From: an uncultured Latescibacterota bacterium
GTDB lineage: Bacteria; Latescibacterota; UBA2968; UBA8231
Length of the DNA: 64,000 nucleotides
Assembly (NCBI GenBank): GCA_951813615.1
Contig: OX638377.1
Coordinates: forward strand, 4,118,599 to 4,182,598
Direction of reading: 5' to 3'
Under the pieces are notes generated by a model. That model was not told where the DNA came from. It did no database searches and saw only the letters and a program-made list of their open reading frames with translations. The position numbers and the translations under genes were made by a program. Below are positions 15,736 to 24,444 of this stretch, piece after piece (positions within the stretch are counted from its first letter, which is position 1; every line of letters starts with the position of its first letter).

Positions 15736-18700
15736 ATGCGCAACATATACATTGACATTTTGGCGATTATACTCGTGGCATCAAGTACCTGTCTGGCCGC
15801 AACAACAGTCGCCCCACGCACAGACGAGAGCCAGACTTCGCAACCTCCGCTTTGCAGTAGAGCTGCAATCACGTCGCCTTGGATTTCCCAACCGCTGGAA
15901 CAGAAGATGGCTCGCCCCGCGGCCAAGATGTATGTGGATCACTGCTCATCCGCCGACTTGGCCGCCCTCGGCGGGAATGATCTGATCAACTATCTGAAAA
16001 CTCACTCGCGGGATTGTCTGTCAGACGTTCTTTGGACCTTTGACGACAACATGCCCGCTATTTTTACTAACCAGAACATACAGGCCGTATTGCAGGCCAT
16101 TGAAGCGCTGGTTCCTACATACGACGGGACTAACGCCACCGGCTTACACCAGCTCTGGTTTTTCGTCCGAATTGGGTACTACCATGCTTTTTACGAAGAC
16201 GAGATTCCATCTTTCAACGGAGAGACGATCCGCGCCCATGTCTCCGCATCAAAAGCCTTCGCGGCCAGCGACCACTTTTATGACCTCAACGACGAGGCTG
16301 CGAATATCTTGGAAGACTGGTTCGCCGTTGCCGACCAAGATCAGGTGCGCCAGCATCACTTAGTAGAAATCAAACGCGTTCTGTCGGGATTGACGCCCGA
16401 GCGAGCGGCTAGCGATGCCCAGTTGGATGCCTATAACAGGGTCTTCTTTCTTGTGTTTCGCGGTATCGTCAACCGCGATCAGGGCTTTATGGATGCCCTC
16501 GGTCGGGACCCGGAAGTCGTTGACATCCTGTTACAAGCTGCTAGCTACGATTTTCTTTATCCTGACAATGAATACCTTCTGGAAAACGCCATCCGCGAGC
16601 TCGGGAGGTTAGCCGAAATAGATGCTCTGGAAGACGCCGTCATCGCCGCCCTGCTCTCTATATTCCCTAAGTACGAGCGTCTCAGTCCCTCCTTCCTGAT
16701 TTTGGTCGAAAACTTAGAAGATCGGGTCAATTGCGAGACTTGGAACATCTGTCGGGACGTGCTGGAAAGTGAAATCATCGCCCGAGCCTTCCCTCATACG
16801 TACCGTTTCGACGATGGGAGCGTAGTGTTTGAAACGTCCCTAGACTTGGAGACAGTGCAGCCCTTGTACTACGCAGCTAAGGAGGTCAAGGCACATTTTC
16901 ACCGATTGTTGGAAACCGACGCGGCCGTAGCTGGCGATGTCAACGATGTGCTCTACATCAAGATTTACGGCACTCTGGCGGAGTACGATCAATTTCAGGG
17001 ATATCTGTTCGGCTTAGATACCAATAACGGCGGCATCTACATTGAACAAGACGCCACGTTCTACACCTATCAGCGGACCCGAGATGAGAGCATCTTTACG
17101 CTCGAAGAGCTGTTTCGCCATGAGTACGTGCATTATTTGGCTGGTCGATTTCTGCATCCGGGCTTATGGGGAGAGACCAACATCTATCAAGATTGCCGAC
17201 TGACTTGGTTAGACGAAGGCTTAGCCGAATTCCTAGCGGGCAGCACTTCCGCCCAAGGTGTTATCGTGCGTCAGAGCATGGTGAGTGGAATCGCCAACGA
17301 TGAGACTCGCCTCGACACTAAGCAAATTTTTCAGTCTTGTTACAGTGATGGCTTCAAATTCTATAACTATTCCAGCCTTTTCTTTAATTTTATGCATCAG
17401 CAGCGGCGCACCCCGTTATTGGCTCTGTTGAACGAAGTAGGTCGCGGCGACACTGCAGCCTACGACGCCCTGATCGCTAGCTGGATAGCTGATAGCCAAA
17501 TGGCCCTAGCGTACGATGCCTTTTTGAATGAACAAATCGCCCTTCTCGAGCAACTAATCAACCCAATTACCTCTTTCCTCTGGCCGGCCTCCTCCACCAG
17601 CGACAACGCCGCCGAGATAGAAAACGCCTTACAGCGAATTGACGGCGATTTAGAGTTGGATTGCCAATCCGTAGCAACCCAACTCAATCCGCGCTTCGGA
17701 TGCACCGGCTCCCTATCGGTATCCTCCCCATTCAGCGACGATCGCGGCGCATCCAATGAATACCTGAATACCCGGCTGGACAGACTTATTAACGCCGCCA
17801 TTGACGATGGAGCCATTAGCAACTTTGAGGCTATGACCTGTTACTTTACCAACAATCTGCTCGACGCGGACCACTCGTTTTCCTCGCTCTTTTTCGCTCT
17901 GTCTGGAGAGTCCAGTGACCGTCTCCCGGATGCCGATTTCTACTGCGAAGGGCCCCTGCGCCCGGCTGGGATCGCTCTAGACCAGGATGGCGACGGAGTC
18001 GAAGACGACCACGACGACTTCCCTACTAATCCTTTGGCTTGGTCCGATGGAGACGGCAATGGGGTAATCGACCCGGAGGAGATCGAATTTCCAGACGGCG
18101 ACTTAGATGGCGACGGAATATCCAACCTCCTCGAATTCCAGTACGGAACGGACCCTATGGATTACTATTCCATACCACCTCGGGTGGATCTTCGGGCGGA
18201 TCTGCGCAATGATAGCTACGGTGAGTTAGTCGCCAACGCGGAGCGTGCCCTCAACCTGTTAGCGGTTCTACGCTTTACTCAAGGAACGGCGTCTAATGTC
18301 CTATTGACTTGGTCGGCCAGTTTGCCCCTGCGTCTTGAGGAAGTCTACATACCCGAGTACAGCGTGCCCTGCGAAATCGTCGAAACCAACGAGCTTACAG
18401 GCACGATCAATTGTGGCAACCTTCAAGATAGATTTAAGGACTTGGTGGATCTGTGGCTGATTTTCACGCCGTTGCAGACCGGCACCCTTGACTTCACCAT
18501 TGAAATCTCGGCAGACGAACTGGAAATCAATCCCGCCGATAACGTCCAATTACTGCAATTGGAAATTGCACCACACCCCGCGCTAGCTTTGACCGGGCTG
18601 CCCGACAGCGACCAGTTGACGCAAAACGCGCCCAATCCGTTCAACAGCCAGACTACCCTCTCCTACTTCCTCCACGCCTCTGGTCCGACGCGTCTAGAAG

Positions 18701-18882
18701 TGTTCGCCTTGACCGCTCAACGGGTGGTGGTCTTGCACCAAGGACCACAAAAGGCTGGCTACCACCGCCTCCGCTGGAATGGCCGCGACGCCGCCGGTCG
18801 CCCCGTGGCCAGCGGCATGTACCTGTACAGGCTAGTGACCGACGAAGCCGTTTTGACGCGCAAGCTCTTGCTACTACGTTGA
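15736..18882 (+). CDS. Secreted M9-family collagenase with TSP3 repeats and FlgD/T9SS-like C-terminus
   Basis: This 1048-residue protein has a signal peptide (about 1-21, ending TCLA). An M9N-like activator region lies at about 60-330 (GLHQLWFFVRIGYYHAFYE, ASDHFYDLNDEA). The zinc peptidase domain contains YIKIYG, NNGGIYIE, FRHEYVHYLAGRF with HEYVH at 462-466, and WLDEGLAEF with the third ligand Glu at about 494. This closely resembles clostridial and Vibrio collagenases. Thrombospondin-type-3 Ca-binding repeats (DQDGDGVEDDHDDFP, DGDLDGDGISN) follow at about 750-800, then a beta domain, then a terminal sorting/FlgD-like module (NAPNPFNSQTTLSYF, SGMYLYRL). It should degrade collagen-like protein outside the cell. 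Confidence 0.88.
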   Translation: MRNIYIDILAIILVASSTCLAATTVAPRTDESQTSQPPLCSRAAITSPWISQPLEQKMARPAAKMYVDHCSSADLAALGGNDLINYLKTHSRDCLSDVLWTFDDNMPAIFTNQNIQAVLQAIEALVPTYDGTNATGLHQLWFFVRIGYYHAFYEDEIPSFNGETIRAHVSASKAFAASDHFYDLNDEAANILEDWFAVADQDQVRQHHLVEIKRVLSGLTPERAASDAQLDAYNRVFFLVFRGIVNRDQGFMDALGRDPEVVDILLQAASYDFLYPDNEYLLENAIRELGRLAEIDALEDAVIAALLSIFPKYERLSPSFLILVENLEDRVNCETWNICRDVLESEIIARAFPHTYRFDDGSVVFETSLDLETVQPLYYAAKEVKAHFHRLLETDAAVAGDVNDVLYIKIYGTLAEYDQFQGYLFGLDTNNGGIYIEQDATFYTYQRTRDESIFTLEELFRHEYVHYLAGRFLHPGLWGETNIYQDCRLTWLDEGLAEFLAGSTSAQGVIVRQSMVSGIANDETRLDTKQIFQSCYSDGFKFYNYSSLFFNFMHQQRRTPLLALLNEVGRGDTAAYDALIASWIADSQMALAYDAFLNEQIALLEQLINPITSFLWPASSTSDNAAEIENALQRIDGDLELDCQSVATQLNPRFGCTGSLSVSSPFSDDRGASNEYLNTRLDRLINAAIDDGAISNFEAMTCYFTNNLLDADHSFSSLFFALSGESSDRLPDADFYCEGPLRPAGIALDQDGDGVEDDHDDFPTNPLAWSDGDGNGVIDPEEIEFPDGDLDGDGISNLLEFQYGTDPMDYYSIPPRVDLRADLRNDSYGELVANAERALNLLAVLRFTQGTASNVLLTWSASLPLRLEEVYIPEYSVPCEIVETNELTGTINCGNLQDRFKDLVDLWLIFTPLQTGTLDFTIEISADELEINPADNVQLLQLEIAPHPALALTGLPDSDQLTQNAPNPFNSQTTLSYFLHASGPTRLEVFALTAQRVVVLHQGPQKAGYHRLRWNGRDAAGRPVASGMYLYRLVTDEAVLTRKLLLLR

Positions 18883-18962
18883 TTGCTTCGCGTTGAACCG
18901 GCACGCACTCTGCCGATCTCTTGGACGGTGGTTTACTCATGCCGATTGCAACGGCATCATAT

Positions 18963-18983
18963 ATGTAGTACACTGTACTACAT
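18963..18983. promoter_or_regulatory. Perfect palindrome, probable antitoxin operator
   Basis: Ten-base arms (ATGTAGTACA and TGTACTACAT) are separated by a single C. The palindrome abuts and overlaps the ATG of the RHH-type antitoxin at 18982. Such sites directly before vapB/relB-like genes are usually bound by the antitoxin or the toxin-antitoxin complex for autorepression. The binding role is inferred from position and symmetry. Confidence 0.7.
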
Positions 18984-19260
18984 GAACAAAAGCGAAGTAT
19001 ATAGCTGGCGTGTTTCGCCCGAGGTAAAAAACGGTCTTGAAGCCGCCGCCCGAGCCCATAAGACGAGTGTAGCCCAACTGCTCGACCAGATCGTGTCCCA
19101 GTGGCTCGACCGGGAAGAGGCTGGGGACGACGAAATACAAGACCAGCTTCGCCAAGCTGCCATACAGACCTTTGGCACCATCCGAGGCGGCGACCCCCTC
19201 CGTTCACAGCAAGTCAAGCAACGGGTGCGCGCCCGATTACAACAACGCCGTGCGGGCTAA
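18982..19260 (+). CDS. Ribbon-helix-helix antitoxin
   Basis: This is a 92-residue protein. The N-terminal segment SEVYSWRVSPEVKNGLEAAA followed by a TSVAQLLDQIVSQWL helix has the beta-strand plus two-helix pattern of RHH DNA-binding antitoxins. The C-terminal half is the likely toxin-neutralising tail. I chose the ATG at 18982 because the frame upstream encodes nothing family-like and the palindromic operator sits right before it. It overlaps the PIN-domain toxin by 11 bases, as usual for vapBC modules. Confidence 0.8.
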   Translation: MNKSEVYSWRVSPEVKNGLEAAARAHKTSVAQLLDQIVSQWLDREEAGDDEIQDQLRQAAIQTFGTIRGGDPLRSQQVKQRVRARLQQRRAG

Positions 19261-19669
19261 GGGTCTGATCGATACAGGGACGATCCTGGCCTTACTCGAT
19301 GCCGACGACCAGTGGCACGACCGGTGTGTCGAGGCGTTTCCGTCTTTGCGGCTGCCGTTGGCCACTAGCGCTGCCGTACTGGCCGAACTCTTCCATTTGC
19401 TAGGTGATCATCGACCGGCGATCAACGCCGCTTGGCATTTTCTGCGCTCTGGTGCCATAACAGTACTGCCGATAACAGATGCAGACCTACCGGATCTGGA
19501 GCGTCTGATGAAACGCTACGACGACCGACCGATGGATTTCGCCGACGCGACGCTGGTGCATCTGGCCAAACGAGAATCGCTTACGGCGATCTTTACCATC
19601 AATCACGACGCCTTCAAGACCTACCGCATCGACGGCAAGCGCCAATTCCGCATCGTCCCATCGCGCTAA
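19250..19669 (+). CDS. vapC: PIN-domain toxin (VapC-like ribonuclease)
   Basis: This protein of about 139 residues starts at a GTG inside the antitoxin gene. PIN-domain acidic residues are visible: Asp in LIDTGTILALLDADDQWH, Glu in SAAVLAELFHLL, and Asp in DFADATLVHLA. Then comes FTINHDAF. PIN toxins cut tRNA or rRNA with Mg2+. The frame is open upstream to 19172, but that part overlaps the antitoxin. The pair sits between two paralogous collagenase genes. Confidence 0.82.
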   Translation: MRAKGLIDTGTILALLDADDQWHDRCVEAFPSLRLPLATSAAVLAELFHLLGDHRPAINAAWHFLRSGAITVLPITDADLPDLERLMKRYDDRPMDFADATLVHLAKRESLTAIFTINHDAFKTYRIDGKRQFRIVPSR

Positions 19670-19704
19670 CGGCTCGTCGCACCGAGCGCTGAGAGGAAGC
19701 TGTA
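19665..19704 (+). repeat. 40-base shard similar to the SDR gene at 14061-14100
   Basis: The end of vapC and the bases after it match 35 of 40 bases of the SDR gene interior that encodes its RRAERCEEA segment. Nothing else of an SDR is present around it. It may be a remnant of a displaced SDR gene or a small templated insertion. The match is short and should be treated with care. Confidence 0.35.
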
Positions 19705-19726
19705 ACACAACTTGGAGATGGATTAA

Positions 19727-22700
19727 ATGCGCAACACAAACGCCAGCATCTTGATGGCCCTACTCGTAGCATTGAGTACGGGTCTGGCTGAAGCAAAAGT
19801 CGCGGACGAAAGCCAGTCTTCGCTAGCTCCGCTTTGCACTAGAGACGCAACCTCGCCAGAACAGGAGTGGTCGTCGCTGCGCCCCGCGGCCAAGGCGACC
19901 GTGCAAGGGGGTACCTGCCCATCCGTTGACGTTGCTTCCCTCACAGGGGATGATCTGATCAACTATCTGCGGACGACCTCGGAAGGTTGTCTCGGACGCA
20001 CTTTTCATATCTCCAATAACCCATCTATAAGAGCCGACGTGCCCACCATCTTCAGCAATCGCAATATGCAGTCGGTGTTCGCTGAAATTAAAGAGCTAGC
20101 CGCTACATACGACGGTAGCAACAGTAGCGGGATGCTGCAGCTCTGGTTCTTCGTCCAAGTCGGCTACAACTACCACAGGTTTTACCCGAGAGAGACGGGG
20201 GTGGGACCGTTCGACGCGGCAACCGACCGCGCCTATCTCGCCGCGTCGGACGCCTTTGCCGCCAGCGACCACTTCTATGCCCCTAACGACGAGGCCGCTC
20301 AGATCTTGTACTACTACTTCGAGAGTGCCTTCACTGCTGGGCTGCGCCGGAATCACCTAGCACCGATCAAACGAGTTTTGGCCGGACTGACCCCTGAACG
20401 GGCAGTCAGCGGGAACCAAGCACAGGCTTTTATCACGGCCTTACGTCGGGTACATGGCACCTTCCTGGACCACGACCAAGGATTCATCGCAAACCAGGAA
20501 TTCATCGACGCCCTCGCACAGGACCCGGAATTCGTCGAAGTCATGCTACAGGTTACCCGCTATGACTTCTTCTTTTTTCTTGAAGAATCCGATCCATTTA
20601 CGTATAGGCTGCGGCTGCTGGAAGAGGCCATGCAAATCCTCGTCCGCCTGATCCAGTTGGACAGTATAAAGGAAGCCGCCATCTCAGCACTGACCTCTAT
20701 CCTCTCTGAGCATCAGCGTCTCAGCGGCCCCTTCTTGCTCGCGGCACGGAGCTTGGAGAATCAAGTTGACTGCGCGAGTCTGAATATCTGCCGCGACGTG
20801 CTAGAGCGCGAAATCCTCGCCCAAGCTCTCCCCAATACATACCGTTTCGACGACGGAGCCATCGTGTTTCAGACTTCCTTGGATTTGGAAGAGAAGAAAG
20901 TTCAGCTCTGGTACTACGCGGCCAAGGAGGTGCAGGCGCAGTTTCATCGGTTGGTGGAAACAGACGAGGTCGTGCGCGATGGCATAGATGTCTTCACCGC
21001 CAGGATCTACGGCACCAAATTGGATTACACACTATTCGAGGCCTATCTGTCCGGCGCGGACACTAGAGGCATTCACAGTGGCGGCTTCTATAGCGGTGGC
21101 ATCATGCGCATCTTTATACACAATCAACCCGGTGATCGTACCACATACGGTGACCGCTCTTTTGAGGAGACCTTTCGCCACGAGTACGCCCACTATCTGG
21201 CCGACCGCTTCGGACTAAATGGCGGTCCTTGGTTCGATGAAGGTCTAGCCGAGTTCCTAGTGGGCAGCACCCAAGCAGAGGGCGTTCCCGTGCGCAATAG
21301 TCAGATACAATACATCGCCAGTAACGAGAGACGACTCGACCCAGCCAGACTCTTCAACGCCGAGTACAGCGGCGACTTGTGGGGCGGCTATTTCTACTAC
21401 TACGCCGACCTCTTTTTTCATTTCATGTACCAGCAGCGGCGCTCCCAGTTGTTAGAGTTGTTCGACTTGCTCCGCAGCGGAGATTATGCGGCCTACCGTG
21501 CCCGGATCAGCACTTGGGCGGCAGATAGTCAACTGGCCGCTGATTTCGACGCCTTTTTGGATAAACAGATAGCCAACATCTCAAGAGGGATTGGCAGTAC
21601 TCCCACCTATGTCCCCCAGACGACCGGCCTTACCAGCGACAGCCCTGCGGAGATCGAAAGTGCCTTGCAACGCATTAACAGCGATATAGGCTTACGTTGC
21701 CAAACCGTTGCGACCGGACTCAGGCCTCGCTTCGGATGCGCTGGAACCTTGTCGGCAGGATCTGAGTTCAGCGGGGAGCAGGGCGAACTATCCAGCGAGG
21801 ATCAGGGCGAATCAAGCTTTGCCAGTCTTTTGGACTCTTTCGCTGACCAAAGCGCTCAGTTCAGCGAAGGTAGGGGTGAACTCAATGAACACCTAAATAC
21901 CCGGCTGGACAGCTTTATCGTCGCTGCTGTAGAAGATGGGGCGATCAATAATTTCAAAGCCATGAACTGTTACTTTGCCAACGTAGCGGGCAGTCCTCCG
22001 GTAGCTGACCTGTATTGCGAAGGCCCCCTGCGGCCGGCGGATGTGGATTGGGTGCCCCCCCAGGTGGATCTGGAAGCTATTCTGAGCACCAGTACCGGTT
22101 CGAGCGCCTATGTGGGAGAGCGTCTTCGTCTGTGGGCAGCGCTGGACTTTCCAGAAGAAGCGGCCTCCAATGTCATCGTGACTTGGTCTGCTAGCTTGCC
22201 GGTAGCAGACCTACACATAGTCAGTTCGGGCCACTGCGAGGTCGTCGAAAAGACTGAGCGAAAGGGCACACTTGCCTGTGGCATAGTCTATAATGAGAAC
22301 GCTGGATGGCCTCTGACTCTTCGTCTGTCTTTCGTTCCGCTGCAAACCGGTTCTCTCGATTTCTCCGTTGAGTTTTCATCGGACGAGCCGGAGATTGAGC
22401 CGGCGGACAATATAGCATCCGTGCAATGGACAATCTCGCGAGAGTCATCACATATCGCTACCCTCTCGTCCTGGGCCCGCTCCGTGGCGTTTTCACCCGA
22501 TGGAACCACCCTCGCTGCCGGGACGGCAGATGGCATGCTTCAGCTATGGCACGTAGCGACAAAAACCAAGCTCACCACCTTGGGGGAGCCAGACTACATA
22601 GTCGATGCAGTGGCGTTTTCACCCGATGGAACCACCCTCGCTGCCGGGATGGGGGTTGGCACCATCGCGCTGTGGGACGTGGCGACAAAAACCCATACTG

Positions 22701-23647
22701 CCATCTCGGTGGCAGGAGGTGGCGAAGCCTATTCGGTGGCGTTTTCACCTGATGGAACCACCCTCGCTGCCGGGTGGGGGGATGGCACCGTCACGCTGTG
22801 GAAGGTGGCGACAAAAACCCATATCGCCACCTTCCCCAAGCATGGGGGGGCTGTCCAAGCGGTGGCGTTTTCACTCGATGGAACCACCCTCGCTGCTGCC
22901 GGGGGACTGGATAATACAGTCAAGCTGTGGAACGTAGCGACAAAAACTAATATCGCCAATCTCTCTGGACATAATCATTATCTCACTTCGGTGGCGTTTT
23001 CGCCCGACAGCACTACCTTCGCTTCTGGGTCGGCAGATGACACGGTTAGGCTTTGGGACGTAAAAACAAAAACCCATATCGCCACCTTGAATGCCCATTC
23101 GTCGGTCGGATCGGTGGCGTTTTCACCCGATGGAACCACCCTCGCTGCCGGGGTGTCGGCAAAAGGCGTCGAACTGTGGGACGTGGCGACAAAAACCAAG
23201 ATCGCCTCTCTCTCCGGACATTCGCTCTGGGTTCATTCGGTGGCATTTTCACCCGATGGGACGATACTCGCTTCGGGATCTGACGATGGAACAGTCAAGC
23301 TATGGGATGTATCCGAATGGAAACGGGCCAAGCGGCTAGCGCGAGCAGAGGAACAGATCGGCCTGCTCGACGGCCCGCAGTTGGCGCAAAATGCACCCAA
23401 TCCATTCAACAGCCAGACGGTTCTTTCCTACTTCCTCCACGCCTCTGGTCCGACGCGTCTAGAAGTGTTCGCCTTGACCGGGCAACGGGTGGCAGTCTTA
23501 CACCAAGGTCCGCAGCAGGCGGGCTACCACCGCCTCCATTGGGACGCTCTCGACGACGCGGGTCGTCTCGTAGCCAGCGGCATGTACCTGTACAGGCTAG
23601 TAACAGACGAAGCCGTTTTAACGCGCAAACTCATGCTGCTGCGCTGA
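19727..23647 (+). CDS. Secreted M9-family collagenase with inserted WD40 propeller
   Basis: This 1306-residue paralogue of the collagenase at 15736 has a signal peptide of about 22 residues. The M9N-like region has QLWFFVQVGYNYHRFY and ASDHFYAPNDEA. The zinc site is FRHEYAHYLADRF with HEYAH at 485-489, and WFDEGLAEF supplies the third ligand Glu at about 505. The Ca-binding TSP3 block of the paralogue is missing. After the beta domain come seven WD40 repeats (about 905-1200; VAFSPDGTTLAAG and LWDVATKT recur), enough for one propeller. The end is the FlgD/T9SS-like module, nearly identical to that of the paralogue. The propeller may bind a substrate or surface partner. Confidence 0.88.
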   Translation: MRNTNASILMALLVALSTGLAEAKVADESQSSLAPLCTRDATSPEQEWSSLRPAAKATVQGGTCPSVDVASLTGDDLINYLRTTSEGCLGRTFHISNNPSIRADVPTIFSNRNMQSVFAEIKELAATYDGSNSSGMLQLWFFVQVGYNYHRFYPRETGVGPFDAATDRAYLAASDAFAASDHFYAPNDEAAQILYYYFESAFTAGLRRNHLAPIKRVLAGLTPERAVSGNQAQAFITALRRVHGTFLDHDQGFIANQEFIDALAQDPEFVEVMLQVTRYDFFFFLEESDPFTYRLRLLEEAMQILVRLIQLDSIKEAAISALTSILSEHQRLSGPFLLAARSLENQVDCASLNICRDVLEREILAQALPNTYRFDDGAIVFQTSLDLEEKKVQLWYYAAKEVQAQFHRLVETDEVVRDGIDVFTARIYGTKLDYTLFEAYLSGADTRGIHSGGFYSGGIMRIFIHNQPGDRTTYGDRSFEETFRHEYAHYLADRFGLNGGPWFDEGLAEFLVGSTQAEGVPVRNSQIQYIASNERRLDPARLFNAEYSGDLWGGYFYYYADLFFHFMYQQRRSQLLELFDLLRSGDYAAYRARISTWAADSQLAADFDAFLDKQIANISRGIGSTPTYVPQTTGLTSDSPAEIESALQRINSDIGLRCQTVATGLRPRFGCAGTLSAGSEFSGEQGELSSEDQGESSFASLLDSFADQSAQFSEGRGELNEHLNTRLDSFIVAAVEDGAINNFKAMNCYFANVAGSPPVADLYCEGPLRPADVDWVPPQVDLEAILSTSTGSSAYVGERLRLWAALDFPEEAASNVIVTWSASLPVADLHIVSSGHCEVVEKTERKGTLACGIVYNENAGWPLTLRLSFVPLQTGSLDFSVEFSSDEPEIEPADNIASVQWTISRESSHIATLSSWARSVAFSPDGTTLAAGTADGMLQLWHVATKTKLTTLGEPDYIVDAVAFSPDGTTLAAGMGVGTIALWDVATKTHTAISVAGGGEAYSVAFSPDGTTLAAGWGDGTVTLWKVATKTHIATFPKHGGAVQAVAFSLDGTTLAAAGGLDNTVKLWNVATKTNIANLSGHNHYLTSVAFSPDSTTFASGSADDTVRLWDVKTKTHIATLNAHSSVGSVAFSPDGTTLAAGVSAKGVELWDVATKTKIASLSGHSLWVHSVAFSPDGTILASGSDDGTVKLWDVSEWKRAKRLARAEEQIGLLDGPQLAQNAPNPFNSQTVLSYFLHASGPTRLEVFALTGQRVAVLHQGPQQAGYHRLHWDALDDAGRLVASGMYLYRLVTDEAVLTRKLMLLR
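22480..23320 (+). repeat. Seven tandem coding repeats (WD40 blades)
   Basis: An in-frame unit of about 125-130 bases recurs seven times in the second collagenase gene. A core of about 36 bases encoding VAFSPDGTTLAA is almost identical at the DNA level in the first four and the sixth copies. Silent positions are conserved too, so the copies are recent or are kept similar by gene conversion. Confidence 0.85.
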
Positions 23648-23667
23648 TTGCGGTCAATCGCCGCCCC

Positions 23668-24444
23668 TCAAAACGCCGTCGGCCGACCCTGCGCCCCATC
23701 CACAGGAATCATCGCTCCATTAATCCAATTCGCGCGTTCGGACACCAGAAACGCCACCACATCCGCCACCTCTTCTGGCGTCCCCAAGCGCCCGGCGGGA
23801 AACTCCCGTTCCACAAACTGGGCAAAGTGCTCGGGCTGCTCCTCCTGAAAACGCGCCCACCCACCGCCGGGGAAAAATATCGACCCCGGCGCAACGGTGT
23901 TGACCCTCACCCCGCATTCGGCCAGCTCCAGCGCCAACGCACCAGCGAGAAAAATCTCCGCGGCCTTCGCGCTGCCGTATTGAGACTTAGGCCCGGGCTT
24001 CCACCCCGAGATCGACGAGACGATCACCACCGCGCCCCCGCCTCGTTGCCGCATATAGGGCAGGGCCGCCCGCGTCGTACGCACGGCGTGGAACACGTTT
24101 AGGTCAAAGGTTTCCTCCCAGTCCTCATCAGCGGTTTCGAGCAGGCTCTGCTCGCCAGCCGCCCCGCCTACATTGTTGACCAAAATATCGACGCCTCCCC
24201 ACTCGGTCGCACAGCGCTCAACAACGGCCTCCACCTCCGACCGCGAGCGCACATCGGCGACTTCAGCAATGGCTTCGGCCCCAGTCGCCTGCACTTGCTG
24301 CAATGCGCGTTCGAGCGGCTCTTGATCGCGGGCGCAGATCGCGACCTTGCACCCCTCGTTGGCCAGCGCCAACGCAATCGCCCGGCCGATTCCCCGACTC
24401 CCTCCAGTTATCAGCGCAATTTTGTCTTGCAGTCCTAGATCCAT
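23668..24444 (-). CDS. Short-chain dehydrogenase/reductase
   Basis: This 258-residue classical SDR has GGSRGIGRA for the cofactor, ADVRSRSEVE, NNVGG, the catalytic Ser in IVSSISGWKPG, and Tyr-x3-Lys in SQYGSAKAA. Its start lies directly next to the stop of the sarcosine-oxidase-like gene, so both are on one transcript. The shared operon suggests that the two oxidoreductases work on related compounds, but the substrate is not evident. It meets the second collagenase gene tail to tail. Confidence 0.88.
   Translation of the reverse strand: MDLGLQDKIALITGGSRGIGRAIALALANEGCKVAICARDQEPLERALQQVQATGAEAIAEVADVRSRSEVEAVVERCATEWGGVDILVNNVGGAAGEQSLLETADEDWEETFDLNVFHAVRTTRAALPYMRQRGGGAVVIVSSISGWKPGPKSQYGSAKAAEIFLAGALALELAECGVRVNTVAPGSIFFPGGGWARFQEEQPEHFAQFVEREFPAGRLGTPEEVADVVAFLVSERANWINGAMIPVDGAQGRPTAF

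Noticed and set aside
22480..23320. Regular repeats of about 36 bases at about 130-base spacing that might suggest CRISPR
   Set aside because: Repeats stay in one reading frame and encode WD40 blades; the regions between are homologous, not unique spacers, and no cas genes are present.
23302..24102. A 266-codon plus-strand frame across the end of the second collagenase and the SDR
   Set aside because: Arg/Pro-rich translation, runs across two well-supported genes on different strands.
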